A DNA stretch of 64,000 bases from Akebia trifoliata (Eukaryota > Streptophyta > Magnoliopsida > Ranunculales > Lardizabalaceae), in the NCBI GenBank assembly GCA_017979445.1, contig CM030706.1, positions 11,332,967 to 11,396,966 of the forward strand. The letters are read 5' to 3'. Of this stretch, positions 36,658 to 47,720 are shown one piece after another. Both the position numbers and the translations under genes were made by a program. Below the pieces are notes generated by a model. The model was not told where the DNA came from. It made no database searches and worked only from the letters and a program-made list of their open reading frames with translations. Each line of letters opens with the position of its first letter. Position 1 is the stretch's first letter.

Positions 36658-36800
36658 AACACTACTTAAAATCTCAAGATCCGGCATTGGGATTTGTGTT
36701 CGCATTTGGCGGGGTGCCACATTACAAGTCTATATCTCTTATTTTGAATATGTAATTTCATTAATTGATATGCTAGAAAAAAGTTGGTGTAGCAATGAAA

Positions 36801-36824
36801 TCTCTCTCTCTCTCTCTCTCTCTC
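36801..36824 (+). repeat. (TC)12 microsatellite
   Basis: Twelve uninterrupted TC units in the DNA between LTRs F and H. Confidence 0.95.
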
Positions 36825-36939
36825 CTTTTTTTTTCCTAGGAAAACTCTTTTATTAACAAAAAAATAAAAACAAAATAAAAAACTCTTTTTTTCCTTGGTT
36901 TAGTTGATTCCATATTGTAGTGTTAATGACTTTGTGAGT

Positions 36940-37330
36940 CTATGTTGCTGGGTCATGAAGAATTCAACTTTTCGATCTAATGATCCCATTATTTACATTT
37001 GGATCAAGTGACCCAATACTACAACTTTGTCTACTATAGAGACCAAATATATGGCAGCCCAGAATCAGTCAAAGAAGCAATCCAGTTGAGAGGACTTGTA
37101 GTTGAGCCATGGATCAAACAAAAAAAATGGTTTTGTACTACCATAATCAAAGCGCAATACATTTGGTGAAGAATGAAGTTAATTGTGAAATAACCAAAAA
37201 TATTGATGTTCGTTTCTACTTCATCAAGGATGAAATATCTAACCAGGAGATTATGTTGAAAAATGTCCATATGCATGAAAATCCAGCAAATATGATGACT
37301 AGGCCATTTAAAACAACTAAGTTCTAACAT
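36940..37330 (+). pseudogene. Copia-type RNase H fragment
   Basis: In two frames: LSTIETKYMA (usual STTEAEYMA) and YHNQSAIHLVKN, ITKNIDVRFYFIKDEI and HENPANMMTRP, the end of Ty1/copia pol. No other Copia domain or LTR was seen next to it; it is an isolated fragment. Confidence 0.75.
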
Positions 37331-37609
37331 TGCTTTGATTTTGCAAGGGTGTAGGGGGCAATGCACCCTCCGAGGTCAGGATGCTCACTAGCCGTGCGGG
37401 GTGAAGGGGTGCCCAAATTTTTAAAGGGGTATGAAAATGACAATCTTTTAATATTATTTTAAGTGATTGCTCTTTTTAGTGTTTCTTAATTCGGGAAATT
37501 TACATGTTTTGTGAGAAAGATGTCTTTTGAGATCTATCCAAACCTCAGAAATAGAATCAACATAGATTACGTTGTTTGCTAAATCATATCATTGGAGTTA
37601 AGGTCCATG

Positions 37610-39958
37610 TGTAGATACGTGGTTTCGCGATTACAATTGCCACATTTACTAAGGTTTGGAGTCGTCACCATTCATATTGTAAGTGGGTGTGAATGGTCAC
37701 CTGATGCACATTTTTCAAAAAAGTGACATTTTTTGGCACGTAGTGACTCATGATGATAGGAACTAATCAAACCTTGAGATTCGGGGTAAGCGGCTCGATT
37801 GGAGAAAATGGAAGGTGTTAGGCACCCTTTTCTCCTCGCCAAGTGGTGGTAACCTCAACACAACTCGATCATTTGATTAAAAAAATGCGAAAAATAAAGT
37901 GCCACGTGTTGTGCATTTGTACCCTAAGTAGGGATTTACTTTCGGCTCGATCATAGGGTCATTTCATTAAAGGAGATGATCCTAAGAGACATGAGCCTTG
38001 GACATAATTCATATTTGAAGAGTGTTGGCTAAGGTCATGGATCCATTCTCATGGGTTGAGAACGATCCAATTTCCAATACCTTAAAACCATTTTTTGGGA
38101 TAAAATCGATTTTGTTTTTAAAAGGGATTACAACTCTTATACTTTAAACCAGACCGGAGTCTAGTCTACCGGAGATAAGAGAGGGGAACATTACATCTTA
38201 GAAGTCTTCTAAAATATAAATTAAAGAGAAGAGGGGGATAATAGAAGAGAAAAATAGAGAGAGTTAGAGAGAGAGAAGGGGGTATTTTGTTGAACCCACC
38301 TTGAAGCTTCAATCTTTCTTTTCTTCTTCTTCTTCAATGTCTTTTAAAGTCCTTAGTAAATTTGAGAGTGCATTTTTCTTTTTAGAAGATTGATGTGAGA
38401 ATAGAGAAGAGAAGATTAGATAATCTAATTTTTTCTAGTGAGACTTGGTGAGAATTGGTAAGAGAGAATTGGTAAAATTTTTCTTAATGATAGTGGATAC
38501 CCATTTTTGGGATGAGGAGGGGTATTTATAGATCTTTAGAGGGTATTTAGGGGTATAATGGGGTGAAAGGTTGAAATGAGAGATAATGGCATGGGTTTTA
38601 GAGGTGAAAGGTATGAAATTTAGAGTGAAATTGAGGATAATTATGTAATAAGTGGAAATGGGTGATGTTTAGATCCTACCCAAATCCATTTGGGTAAAGT
38701 GTTAGGTTGGTTAAAGAGGTGAGGTGTTTAGATTTAGGATAATGGGTTATGTAAGAGGTTGGTAGATTGATTTTGGGAGGATTAAGGGGATGAAGACATG
38801 TGGCAAATATGATGAGAGAGTGAAATGATGGTAGTTGCTTGATTAGAAAAAAGAGTATGGGTTAGTTTGGTGATGATGATGGGAGGTATGGGTTTAGATG
38901 ATTTTGTTGGAGTGTTTTAAGGAAAAGTGATGGGTTGAGGTGTAGGAGATATGGGTTGTGATGTGGGTGGTTGATGATGTTAGAGAATGGGGATAGGTTA
39001 GGTTAGGGTAGGATATGGGTTGAGGTGATTTTGGAGAAAAGTGATATGGGTTAGATGATGTTAGAGAATGATGATGGGGGTAGGTGATTAGATGAGGGAG
39101 GTGAGTGAGGATGATGACATGTGTCATCTTATGATTTGAAGAGGGTGATTGGTTGATGTGGGTAGTGATTAATGGGTTGTGGGTTGTGGATTAGAGGTGG
39201 ATTGGATATGGATAGTGGTTTGTGGGCTTTTAGTGTATTGGGTTGGGTTTTAGGAGGGTGTGGGTTATTTTGGCTTTGATGGGGTTAGTTTTGGGTTGGA
39301 TTTTTGAGGGTAGGTTCATTTTAGGGTTTAGGTGATATGGGATCGATTTTAGGTTAGGGGTAAGGTGAGAAATTAATTTATGAAAGAGTTGAGGGCTTGT
39401 GGGCTTTGAATGGGCTTAAGGTATTTGTAGATTTGGAGGCAGAGTGGTGGAAGGTAGGGGAGGTGATAGGTGTCCCAAGTCTCATTTTTTCATAATTCAT
39501 CTTTTTAGGAATTTTAGAAATTATTAGATTGATTAAAATGCTACGTGTTAGTTAATCGGGCTTTTTAGGCTCATTGGAGAATTTTATTGCAAATCGGGTA
39601 TTTTTTGGATGCAAGAGCGGAGCGGTGAAGATTGGGAAAGCGTGGGGTAGGTCTGATCCCTTTAGTGCGTTCCTTAAACCATTGGGAGGTCTTGAAGGCC
39701 TCGGTTCGATCAAAACACCACTTTTGAGTGATTTGGGCTTTTGAAGCCTATTGGCCAATTTTGTAGAAAAATCGATATTTTGAGTGGAGCGGGGGTAGAT
39801 GGGAGCATGCCGAGTCCTTTTGGTGGGCCCACTAACCCATTGGGAGGTTTTAAGGGCTTCGATTTGATCAAAATGTCAAATTTTAATGCTTCGGGCCTTT
39901 GAGGTCATTGGAAAATTACTATATTTGGGCCCTTTCGAGTGAGGGCCTGTTCAAATTG
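37610..39958 (-). mobile_element. LTR H (Tat-type, same subfamily as G)
   Basis: Plus strand starts TGTAGATACGTGG; hairpin motif GGTGTTAGGCACC at 37,814-37,826; TATAAATA (minus) at 38,523-38,530. The right part (39,070-39,958) matches LTR G, but a unit with GATTTGATCAAAA / GGCCTTTGAGG phrases is multiplied. It ends at CAAATTG without the TGTAGACACCC end, so the LTR start is truncated. It could be the 5' LTR partner of G, or a separate insertion. Confidence 0.65.
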
Positions 39959-41500
39959 TAGGCGGTTTGACGATAGATCCTTCAAGAATTTTTTTTTCTT
40001 TGTGATAAGTGCCATACTTATTGGACGACTCTAGGTAGCATAATTTTACTTGACAATATCTTTGAGGTTAAAGTAATGCTTGGATTGTCCGAATGATGAA
40101 GAAAATATGACATCTCAACAAATGCGTTTTTAGAGGATGCATTTTTAGAATTGGTTTTATGCTATTTCCTTGGGAGGACTTTGTTGCAACAAAACTGCAA
40201 ATAGAATTGAAGAAGAAGGATTTGTAGCTGTAGAAATGCCAAAAAAATAACCACGAAAAAGGATGTCCCCAGAACGTTAAATCAATCTAACAACTCTTAA
40301 AGTTATTAGAAGAAAAATAAGAACCAATAAGCATTGATACCATGATAAAATAGTGATCAGATTTGAAAGAAACGCAAAAATAGATAGTAAATTTTTCATA
40401 CTTCCATTAGAGTCGATGAAATACATATATGTTTTGTACTACCAAAAAGAATTTAGACGTCACATTTTTATTTTATTTTATGAAATAGGCATTAGTTTTA
40501 TTTAATTTTAAAAATGACATCTAAAGTGCAGTTTGCATGGGTAGCTGGATCACGTCAAAATGTGCACGACTTTAGACATTGATTTTTGAAAAATTGAAGT
40601 CTAAAACCACCTTTTACGTCCACCTTTTGCGTTCGAAGAATAGACATCACTCTTATAGATATAATTTAAAAAGTTATTTCTAAAGTCTATTTGGTATTAG
40701 TAACTAGTTTTGGGAGCTGAGATCCATAATTTAACAAAATGAAAAAAATAATTAACAACTAAAAGAACAATGTAGATCCTTATTTAAAATCCTGTATATC
40801 AAGGATGATTATCTACAATCTTTTAGATCAAGAAACTCATCTGGAAGCATAGTTGGATATAATTGTGGGGTTCTCCAACATGGTCTGACAACTTTGATAT
40901 GCTTTGTTTCAATTACTAGCTTGATTCTTAAAAGAACATCAACACCTGAGAGAGGGGAAAGTACTAAAACAATCAATATCATGAAAAATTCTTAGACCAA
41001 ACATGCTTTTAAAATATTTATTAAAACATGCATATACCAATTATTGAATTAATTTGATGAAAACAATTATCTGTTTTATAGTAATTTTGATGAATTGACC
41101 TTTATTTTTTTAATTTCCATGGTTTTCCTTTTTGTTTATAAGAAGGTTACAAGAGTTACAACTTATTTAAGTTCAAGTTTAGCACGAAATCAATACTTAA
41201 TCGACCACTTAGATTAATTTAAAGATATCATTAGCAAAGAAATATTATTTATTAATAGAGAAAATTAATATGATAAATTCATGAGGGGAAATATGCAAAA
41301 AACAAAAGATTTTATGGAATAGCTGATTAATCGAAGAATAAATGAGAAAAAAGGTTAGTAAAAACCACTTTTAGGGAGTAGAGAGAAATTAAAGAACAAA
41401 TTTGGCAGGGTAGGAGAGAAGAAGCCTATAACTAACAAGTTAAAATATTACTTTTCAGGGTAGTTATGTCTTTTTACCTATTATAGAAAGAAAAACCCTA
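39959..41500. other. AT-rich DNA without recognised genes
   Basis: A possible small CACTA-like fragment (40,437-40,702) is included; otherwise no domain, long repeat or RNA gene was recognised. Confidence 0.4.
40437..40702. mobile_element. Possible CACTA-like small fragment
   Basis: Left end TACTACCAAAAAG..TTTAGACGTC and reverse complement of the right end TACTAATACCAAATAGACTT are similar, and short TAGAC(A/G)TC(A/T) motifs recur inside. No matching 3-bp TSD was found, so the call is weak. Confidence 0.25.
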
Positions 41501-41508
41501 ATTTCCAA

Positions 41509-41516
41509 TATATAAA
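41509..41516 (+). promoter_or_regulatory. Candidate TATA box
   Basis: TATATAAA-type sequence about 100 bp before the ATG at 41,616, followed by a telo-box-like AAACCCTAACCCTAAA stretch at about 41,567-41,582. Both are common in plant core promoters. Supportive only. Confidence 0.3.
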
Positions 41517-41615
41517 ACACAAAATGCTCATTTATTATTTTGAAGAGGAAAAATATTAAAATGCTCAAACCCTAACCCTAAACAATGCATTTAGGACTTC
41601 TGATTTGATATAGCA

Positions 41616-43065
41616 ATGGAGGTCTTCAGGAAGAGTTGGTGGCCTCAAACTAGTCTAACCTTTATCACTCTACTTGCAATTTCCATGTTTATAGGTGGTG
41701 GAGCCATGAATGTTATCTTCATCGTTGATCGGGTGATCTTCAATTATCTTTCTCTTTTCATTCTATATTCCTTTCGAGAAGGTGAGTTTGTTAAAGTTTA
41801 TGTTCAATTGGATCATTTCTCTCTTGTATCATGTGAGCAAGAAATTCAATCTATATTTGTTTCTTTTTAGTATTAAGTAAATTCAATATAAAGGTTTTGG
41901 ACACCCTTTCTATGTAAATTTAAGATTTCTAACTTATTTGTATATGCTCTTTTTTGTTCAATTTCTTGAGATGTTTTATGAAGTCTTCTTTTTTAATAGA
42001 TTCGTCGAATTTTCATCTATAAGACTCCCATTGTTTTATAATTATCATTGATCTTTTTCAAAACAAAGGTTGATTCATTAAGAATCCATCATGTGAATTT
42101 TCATTTACTCGGATTCTCTCTCAAACACCTATTATGGTAATTTTTTAGTAACTTAAATATATTTAGTAGTTATAATAAGATTTCTTGAGATATATATTAT
42201 ACAATAGGATCTGGTTGTATTTGACTAAGACTCTTGAAAGATTTAAGGATGTGAATATATTACTTTGAAATCATATGTTTTAAAGTAGGGTATAAGGGTT
42301 TGGGGATATAGGTTGAAAAAAGGGAGAGAAGAACATGTGTTTGGGAGAAATCCTTTTAAAGGTTTTTCCCCTACGCCATATATAATAACAAAATGTACTA
42401 CTATTATTTGGACTTTCAGCTTCATAAAATCTTGTGATACGTTGAGGGCTTTTAGTTTTCTATATATATTTTGTTGCCTTTTTGTCTAGACAACTAATAA
42501 TTGAAAAAAATAGACACTCCTTCCAAGAAAATAATTCCGTAAGTATCCTTTAGAGATAAGAATAACCACCCTTAGAGATGATTAAATAGTATTAACTTTA
42601 TCATTATCATCATCAAAACCTCATCATATAAATTAGGGTTCAGTTGTACAATTGATGTTCCTCCATTCACTTTTGTTTAGGGCAGTGTTTTCTGTTGATA
42701 CGAGGATATTAGTATATGTTCTCACTATCTCTATCTAACTATTAAAACTTATGTTTCACTTTTTAGATAGTTCTTCCTGATAAATTTCTTTAATTAATAA
42801 CCAAAAACATAATAGAAAAGAAAATTTTGTACTACTCTTACTTAGAAATTAGTTTAGTGAAATGATTAGTCTTCATGAATAAGTAAAATATGATTGCACA
42901 AAATGACAAGTTTCTCTGGTCACATTTAAGTTGGATTTTTGACTTAGTTAATTGTCAAATATTATTGTTTTCATGCTATTAAATGATACTATATGATTTG
43001 TTTTTGTCATTTGTCTTTGTTTTGATATAGGAACATTTCACTATAATGATCTACTCCCTCAGTAA
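41616..43065 (+). CDS. Candidate two-exon gene for a 66-residue membrane protein
   Basis: Exon 1 (41,616-41,781) starts MEVFRKSWWPQTSLT and encodes a hydrophobic stretch at about residues 13-53 (FITLLAISMFIGGGAM, then VIFNYLSLFILYSF) that could cross a membrane once or twice. It ends at a strong donor, AAG|GTGAGT. A consistent acceptor, TTGATATAG|GAAC, starts exon 2 at 43,031, where the frame continues GTFHYNDLLPQ and stops at 43,065. The total is 201 nt with frame kept (166 + 35). A TATA box and telo-box lie upstream. I do not recognise the protein. The intron choice is my inference; the unspliced frame would end at 41,870. It may be a remnant of a larger gene. Confidence 0.35.
41871..43030 (+). 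other. Putative intron and AT-rich DNA
   Basis: No coding domain was recognised on either strand. If the gene at 41,616 is real, this is its intron, T-rich on the plus strand before the acceptor as in plant introns. Confidence 0.3.
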
Positions 43066-43295
43066 AACTTTCAACAAGGTGAATAAATTTTTCTTTGCTA
43101 TTTGTTATATTATTTTAATTAAATTTTCTACTAGTAGTTATTTGTTAGTCCATTATTCACTTTAGCTTTTTTGTGTTCATACGTCAATATATAGTTGCTT
43201 GGTTTCATAAGAAAGCAAGTAATACTACAATTCAATTTTTTTATTGAGCCCATAATATTATGTTCTTTCTTTTATTATGAGTACAAAAATGCTTT

Positions 43296-43480
43296 TTGAA
43301 TTCTCTGGCCTTGTCTAAGGACTTGCTCATTCTCAAAGAATGCCTTGTCTTTAAACCTTGCTTTAATGTACATCCTCTCACTGACCTGTTGAAGAAAGTC
43401 ATTGCATGGTCCTGGTCAGACCAATGCCAAGAGACATTTGAAGACCTCAAGAATGCCGTGATGGAATATTTCCTACTTAT
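43296..43480 (+). pseudogene. Ty3/gypsy RT-RNase H junction fragment
   Basis: A 67-codon frame contains HPLTDLLKKVIAWSWSDQC followed by QETFEDLKNAVM, the hinge between RT and RNase H in gypsy pol (PLTDLL.K...W.W...C..AF..LK). Nothing else of that element was found around it. Confidence 0.7.
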
Positions 43481-43959
43481 TTTCTCCTCATTGATTTAGA
43501 AGATAAAACAATAACCCATTGTTGAAAAAGGGTATTGGAGCAGGAAATTAGGTTCTTAGCGAGAGATTAAAGGTAAGGGTATTTCAACCTTTTTTGATAG
43601 TCTCTATAATAGAAGACTATGGTCTAAGTGGGCCTAGTATTAGTTTGAGAACACAAGAGGGCATCCGCATTGTTTCCAAAATTTAGAATAGTTTGTCATC
43701 AATTTCAGAACATGAAAGGGCAAGGATGAGTAATGAGATAGACATATATGAGGAGTACAAGGCTAAGAAGAAGCTTGAGGATGCTAAGATGGAGATATAG
43801 ATATGGAGGTACTACAAAAAAATGTAAAATAGGAACAGATATTTAAAATGTCAATAAGTTGTTTCTGTTTAAAAATGGTATTAAACCGTTTTGCCTATTA
43901 AAGCCATTTTAATCGTGTTTTAAATGTCCCATTTCATGTCTTTTTCTATGGGAATGAAC

Positions 43960-44240
43960 CACTCTCTTACTCTCTCTCTCCCAGTCTCTCTTTCTTGATT
44001 TCTCTCTCTCTCAGTCGCTCCAGCGATCGAGCTCTCAATCTTATCTCTCTATTAGTCACACCTTCAATGGACCTCTCAGCCTCTCTCTCAATCTCTCCCT
44101 TGATTGACATCTCGATCTCATCTTTCTTGATCGACCTCTTGATCTCATCTCTCTCGATCAACTTTTCCATTTCTCTTTCACAGTCTCATATCTGACCAAT
44201 CTGAGTTTCTGATCTCTCTTTCTCTCTCTCATCTTCAGGT
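43960..44240 (+). repeat. CT-rich low-complexity tract
   Basis: Degenerate TCTCTC runs mixed with a repeating GA(C/T)CTC(T/A)..ATCTCAT phrase. The frames on both strands here have Ser/Leu or Arg/Glu low-complexity content and are not genes. Confidence 0.85.
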
Positions 44241-44342
44241 ATCTTTTCTGAGATAATTTCTTTGGGGAAGAATCAATATTTTATGAAATATTTGCAAGTA
44301 ATCATGATATATGTGAAGGCCTTATTGGTGGAGCAAGGAGAC

Positions 44343-44364
44343 ATTGGGGGCAATTGCCCCCAAT
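44343..44364. repeat. 22-bp perfect palindrome
   Basis: The half site ATTGGGGGCAA is followed directly by its reverse complement. It lies in the left arm of the CACTA-like element, 351 bp before the chromovirus. Function unknown. Confidence 0.9.
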
Positions 44365-44714
44365 GAACCCTAGGTTTTCATTTTGGACTGGAATGAGTTT
44401 GTTTCTAGGTTTTGAGCGACAGTCGCCATTAATGAGACCTAATGAGCTCTTTAAAACCTCTCTACACGGTTGGTAAAGTTGGTTGCATCTTTTATTAGGG
44501 GTTTTCAGATTTGAGTGTTCCTGTGAATAATCAGAGGTTTTGATAGTCAGATTTGAAGAAATTTGTTGTTTTTGTGTATTTTTTTTAGTTTAGATCTTAT
44601 GGAGTTTCGTACTTTTTTTTTCAGTTATTGTTTGTCTCTGTAGTTTACGTGGGCTAAATCTAAGATTTTGATAGTTAAGTTCATTGAGATTTATGATTCT
44701 GGCGTATCTTAGAT

Positions 44715-45122
44715 TGTTATATCTATAAAATTATGTACTCAAAATGACAGAATTGTTTTATGGTAATTTGAGGTTACCAGGCCTCCTTCTCAGAATCTGT
44801 AATTGAATAAATGCTTCTCCCTTTCGATTGAATAATAGCAAACATAAATAGGCCAGGTGATAACTGACCATTACACAACATGGGCATAGCCCATTAACTA
44901 GGAAGTTAAATAACTGACTCAACAAACTCATAGAACTTAACTGACCCATAACTAACCCAACTGACTCATACCATTACAGAAACAAACTACCTAACAAAGG
45001 GACCACGTGACCCATTACATACGATCAAATAAAGGACTCAAACACTTAAAATAAAACAACATAGTTTGAAACAACCAAACAATGCATCAAATAATATGGA
45101 CTTCGAATTCTAGCTCGTAACA
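44715..45122 (-). mobile_element. Chromovirus 3' LTR
   Basis: 408 bp, TGTTATATCT...GCTCGTAACA on the plus strand. Compared with the other LTR it differs by about 20 substitutions and one 1-bp indel. Confidence 0.95.
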
Positions 45123-45134
45123 AAACTCCCCTTG
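45123..45134 (-). other. Chromovirus polypurine tract
   Basis: The minus strand reads AAGGGGAGTTT directly before the 3' LTR, the expected place of the plus-strand primer. Confidence 0.7.
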
Positions 45135-45518
45135 TTAGAAAACCTTATCCTCAAGGTTAGGAAAACGACGCCTTAGAATTTCATGGTCTTCCCAAGTCGT
45201 ATCTCCCACATCGGTTCCACTCCACTGCACTAAGACCTCAACTCCGGCAGTGTTTCCTTTCCTTTTCAGCCTTCGTTGAAGTACCTTCTTAGGTTCTGGT
45301 TCAAGAGATCCCTCGGGCGGGAGAATTGGCAGAGTAGTGTAAGCTTGAATTCCTTCTCCTAGCGTTTTCTTGAGACATGAGATGTGAAATATGGGATAGA
45401 TCTTAGCTTCTGGAGGAAGATCTAGTTCGTAAGCCACTTTACCCACCTTGCGATTAACTCTAAAAGGTCCAAAATACCTTGGTGCAATCTTCAAATTTCT
45501 TTGCATCGCTACGGTCAT
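45135..45518 (-). pseudogene. Integrase C-terminus with chromodomain
   Basis: 127 codons. The start MTVAMQRNLKIAPRYFGPF and VGKVAYELDLPPEAKIYPIF, then HISCLKK, form the integrase C-terminal fold. The end EVLVQWSGTDVGDTTWED and RRRFPNLEDKVF is a chromodomain lacking some aromatic cage residues, as in the plant retroelement group. Chromodomains direct integration to certain chromatin. A frame change near 45,590 separates it from the core. Confidence 0.9.
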
Positions 45519-45706
45519 TTGTCTGTAAGGTCGTAACCTGAGGTATACAAGGTCTCCAATCTCGAGTTTTGAGTTCTTCTGTTCTTATCAACAAAATGTT
45601 TCATTTTTTCTTGTGCTTCTTGTAGGTTTTCCTTGATGAACTTGGCTATAAACTCACGGCTTCGTAGCTCTTCATCCACAGCTTGAACTTTGGTAGCTCC
45701 TGACTC

Positions 45707-46340
45707 TTATGGTAGCATTCGAGGAGGAGGCTGACCATAGACAACTTCAAAAGGGGATACCTTCGTTGATGTATTGACTGAGGTATTGTAAGAATACTCA
45801 GCTAAAGATAACCACTTAACCCAGTCTTTTGGTCTGTCACTTGAAAAGCACCTGAGATAACACTCGAGCACTTTGTTCATGGATTCTGTTTGTCCATCCA
45901 TTTGAGGATGATAAGCTGTACTGAGTAACAGATCTGTTCCAGATAACCTGAACATTTCTCTCCTAAAATTGCTAGTGAACACAGGATCTCGATCACTTAC
46001 TATGGTTAGTGGTAAACCATGTAATTTAAAAACATTGTCCATGAACACCCTAGCCACAATTAAAGCTGTATATGGATGAGTAATAGGCATAAAGTGAGAA
46101 TATTTACTTAACCTGTCCACCACCACAAAGATTATTGTCTTGCCTCCTGAAGAAGGTAATCCTTCAATAAAGTCCATATTGATGTCTTCCTAGTTCTTGG
46201 CAGGAATGGGAAAAGGCTGGAGCAATCCCAATGGAAGGAGGGCTTCCACTTTGCTTCTTTGGCATACATCACACTCTTTAATGTGTGTCCGAACATCATT
46301 CCTTAGGCTAGGCCAGTAAAACTCTTCTTGCTTGTGTTTT
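45707..46340 (-). pseudogene. Chromovirus integrase, zinc-binding part and core
   Basis: The zinc-binding end reads HIKECDVCQRSK near 46,270. After a stop at 46,190 (in the place of a conserved residue before DINMDFIEGLP) the core follows: VVDRLSKYSHF (first Asp), IVSDRDPVFTSNF (second Asp), HPQMDGQTESMNKVLE (catalytic Glu). All three catalytic residues are kept. A further stop follows MLP at 45,707. Confidence 0.9.
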
Positions 46341-46614
46341 TTGTACTCCCATGTGGCCTCTTAATGGACTGATGTGGAATTGATGTAAGATCTGCTGCTG
46401 GAAGGGCACAAATGACCCAAGATGTAGCTTACCCTTGTAAAAGAGTAGCTCATTCTGAAGTTTGTAACAAGATTGGTCCATGTTTCCATGATGGTAATGG
46501 CTAATCAGCTGCTACCTCATGGGGTCCTTGTTGGTAAGCTTTCTTTAACTCTTGCATCCATTGTGCTTGGACTATGCTGACTGCTTGGATTTGGATTTGG
46601 TGTTGTTTTGATTT

Positions 46615-47199
46615 CTAGTTGGATATTGCTCTGGAGGATGGGTTTGTGCTAAGATTTTTGGTAGATGGGTTCGAGTTGGTAATTTCAGGTTGGTCTGTGT
46701 TTATGGATGGTGTTTGGGTACTGTTTGGGTTTGTGTTCTCGGGGTAATGTACCCTAGAGAGTGCATCAGCCACTGCATTATTTTTTCCACTCTTATACTC
46801 GATTGTAAAGTCATAACCAAGCAGTTTAGAGATCCACTTCTGTTGTAAGGGAGTTCCCACCTTTTGTTCCAACAAATATTTGAGTGCTTGCTGGTCGGTG
46901 CGTATTTTGAAGGACTGTCCCAATAGGTAGTGCCTCCATTTCCTCACTGCCATCACCAAGGCTAGTAGTTCCTTCTCATAGGTGGATAAAGTCAGATTCC
47001 TCCCTTTTAAAGCCAGACTAAAATAGGCTAGGGGCTGCCCTTCTTGCATCAGCACTGCTCCCAATGCTTCTCCTGAAGCATCGCATTCCACCACAAACAT
47101 TTTAGTAAAATTAGGTAATCTGATCACAGGGGGACTTACCATAGCCTCTTTTAATTCCTCAAATGCTGCTTGTGCCTTATCATTCCAAGAAAAAAGCAT
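46615..47199 (-). pseudogene. Chromovirus RNase H
   Basis: 194 codons. VECDASGEALGAVLMQ carries the first acidic residue, LSTYEKELLALVMAVRKW the Glu, IRTDQQALKYLLEQ the next Asp, and YKSGKNNAVADALSRV the end. The frame is open and ends after a Ser/Asn-rich tail. It overlaps the RT frame by 20 bp in another frame, which marks a frameshift. Confidence 0.9.
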
Positions 47200-47720
47200 T
47201 TTTTCTGAGAAGACAGGTAAGAGGGGCCGTTATTGCTCCATATCCTTTGATAAGTTTCTTATAGTATCCTGTTAGTCCTAAAAAACCTCTTAAAGCTTTG
47301 AGATTTTTAGGAGTTGGCCATTCTTGCATAGCAGCCAATTTTTGGGAATCAGCTTTGACCCCTTCCTTAGAAATAAGATGCCCCAAATAATTAACTTCCT
47401 TGCTACCAAAAACACACTTGGATAGCTTGGCAAAAAATATGTTCGCTTCTAGTACCTCCAAAACCCGTGTGAGATGTTCTATATGGTCCTGCATTGACTT
47501 GCTATATATTAAAATATCGTCAAAGAATACCAGCACAAACTTCTTCAAATAAGGCCTAAACATTTCATTCAGCACCCCTTGGAAAGTCGATGGAGCATTA
47601 GTAAGCCCAAAAGGCATCACTAAAAACTCATAATGACCCTCATTTGTGCGAAAGGCAGTTTTAGGGATGTCATCAGGATGCATTCTTATCTGATGATATC
47701 CTGACCTTAAATCCAGCCAC
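47180..47720 (-). pseudogene. Chromovirus reverse transcriptase, N-terminal part deleted
   Basis: The frame carries [45 protein letters not shown] (catalytic pair DD, preceded by FF instead of YV) and [13 protein letters not shown]. Upstream the protein jumps from [10 protein letters not shown] straight to DLRSGYHQ in another frame. About 70 residues with the KKDG/VDYR motifs, usually between these points, are missing. Confidence 0.9.

Noticed and set aside
43967..44195. Arg/Glu-rich and Ser/Leu-rich ORFs
   Set aside because: Low-complexity CT/GA tract read on both strands.
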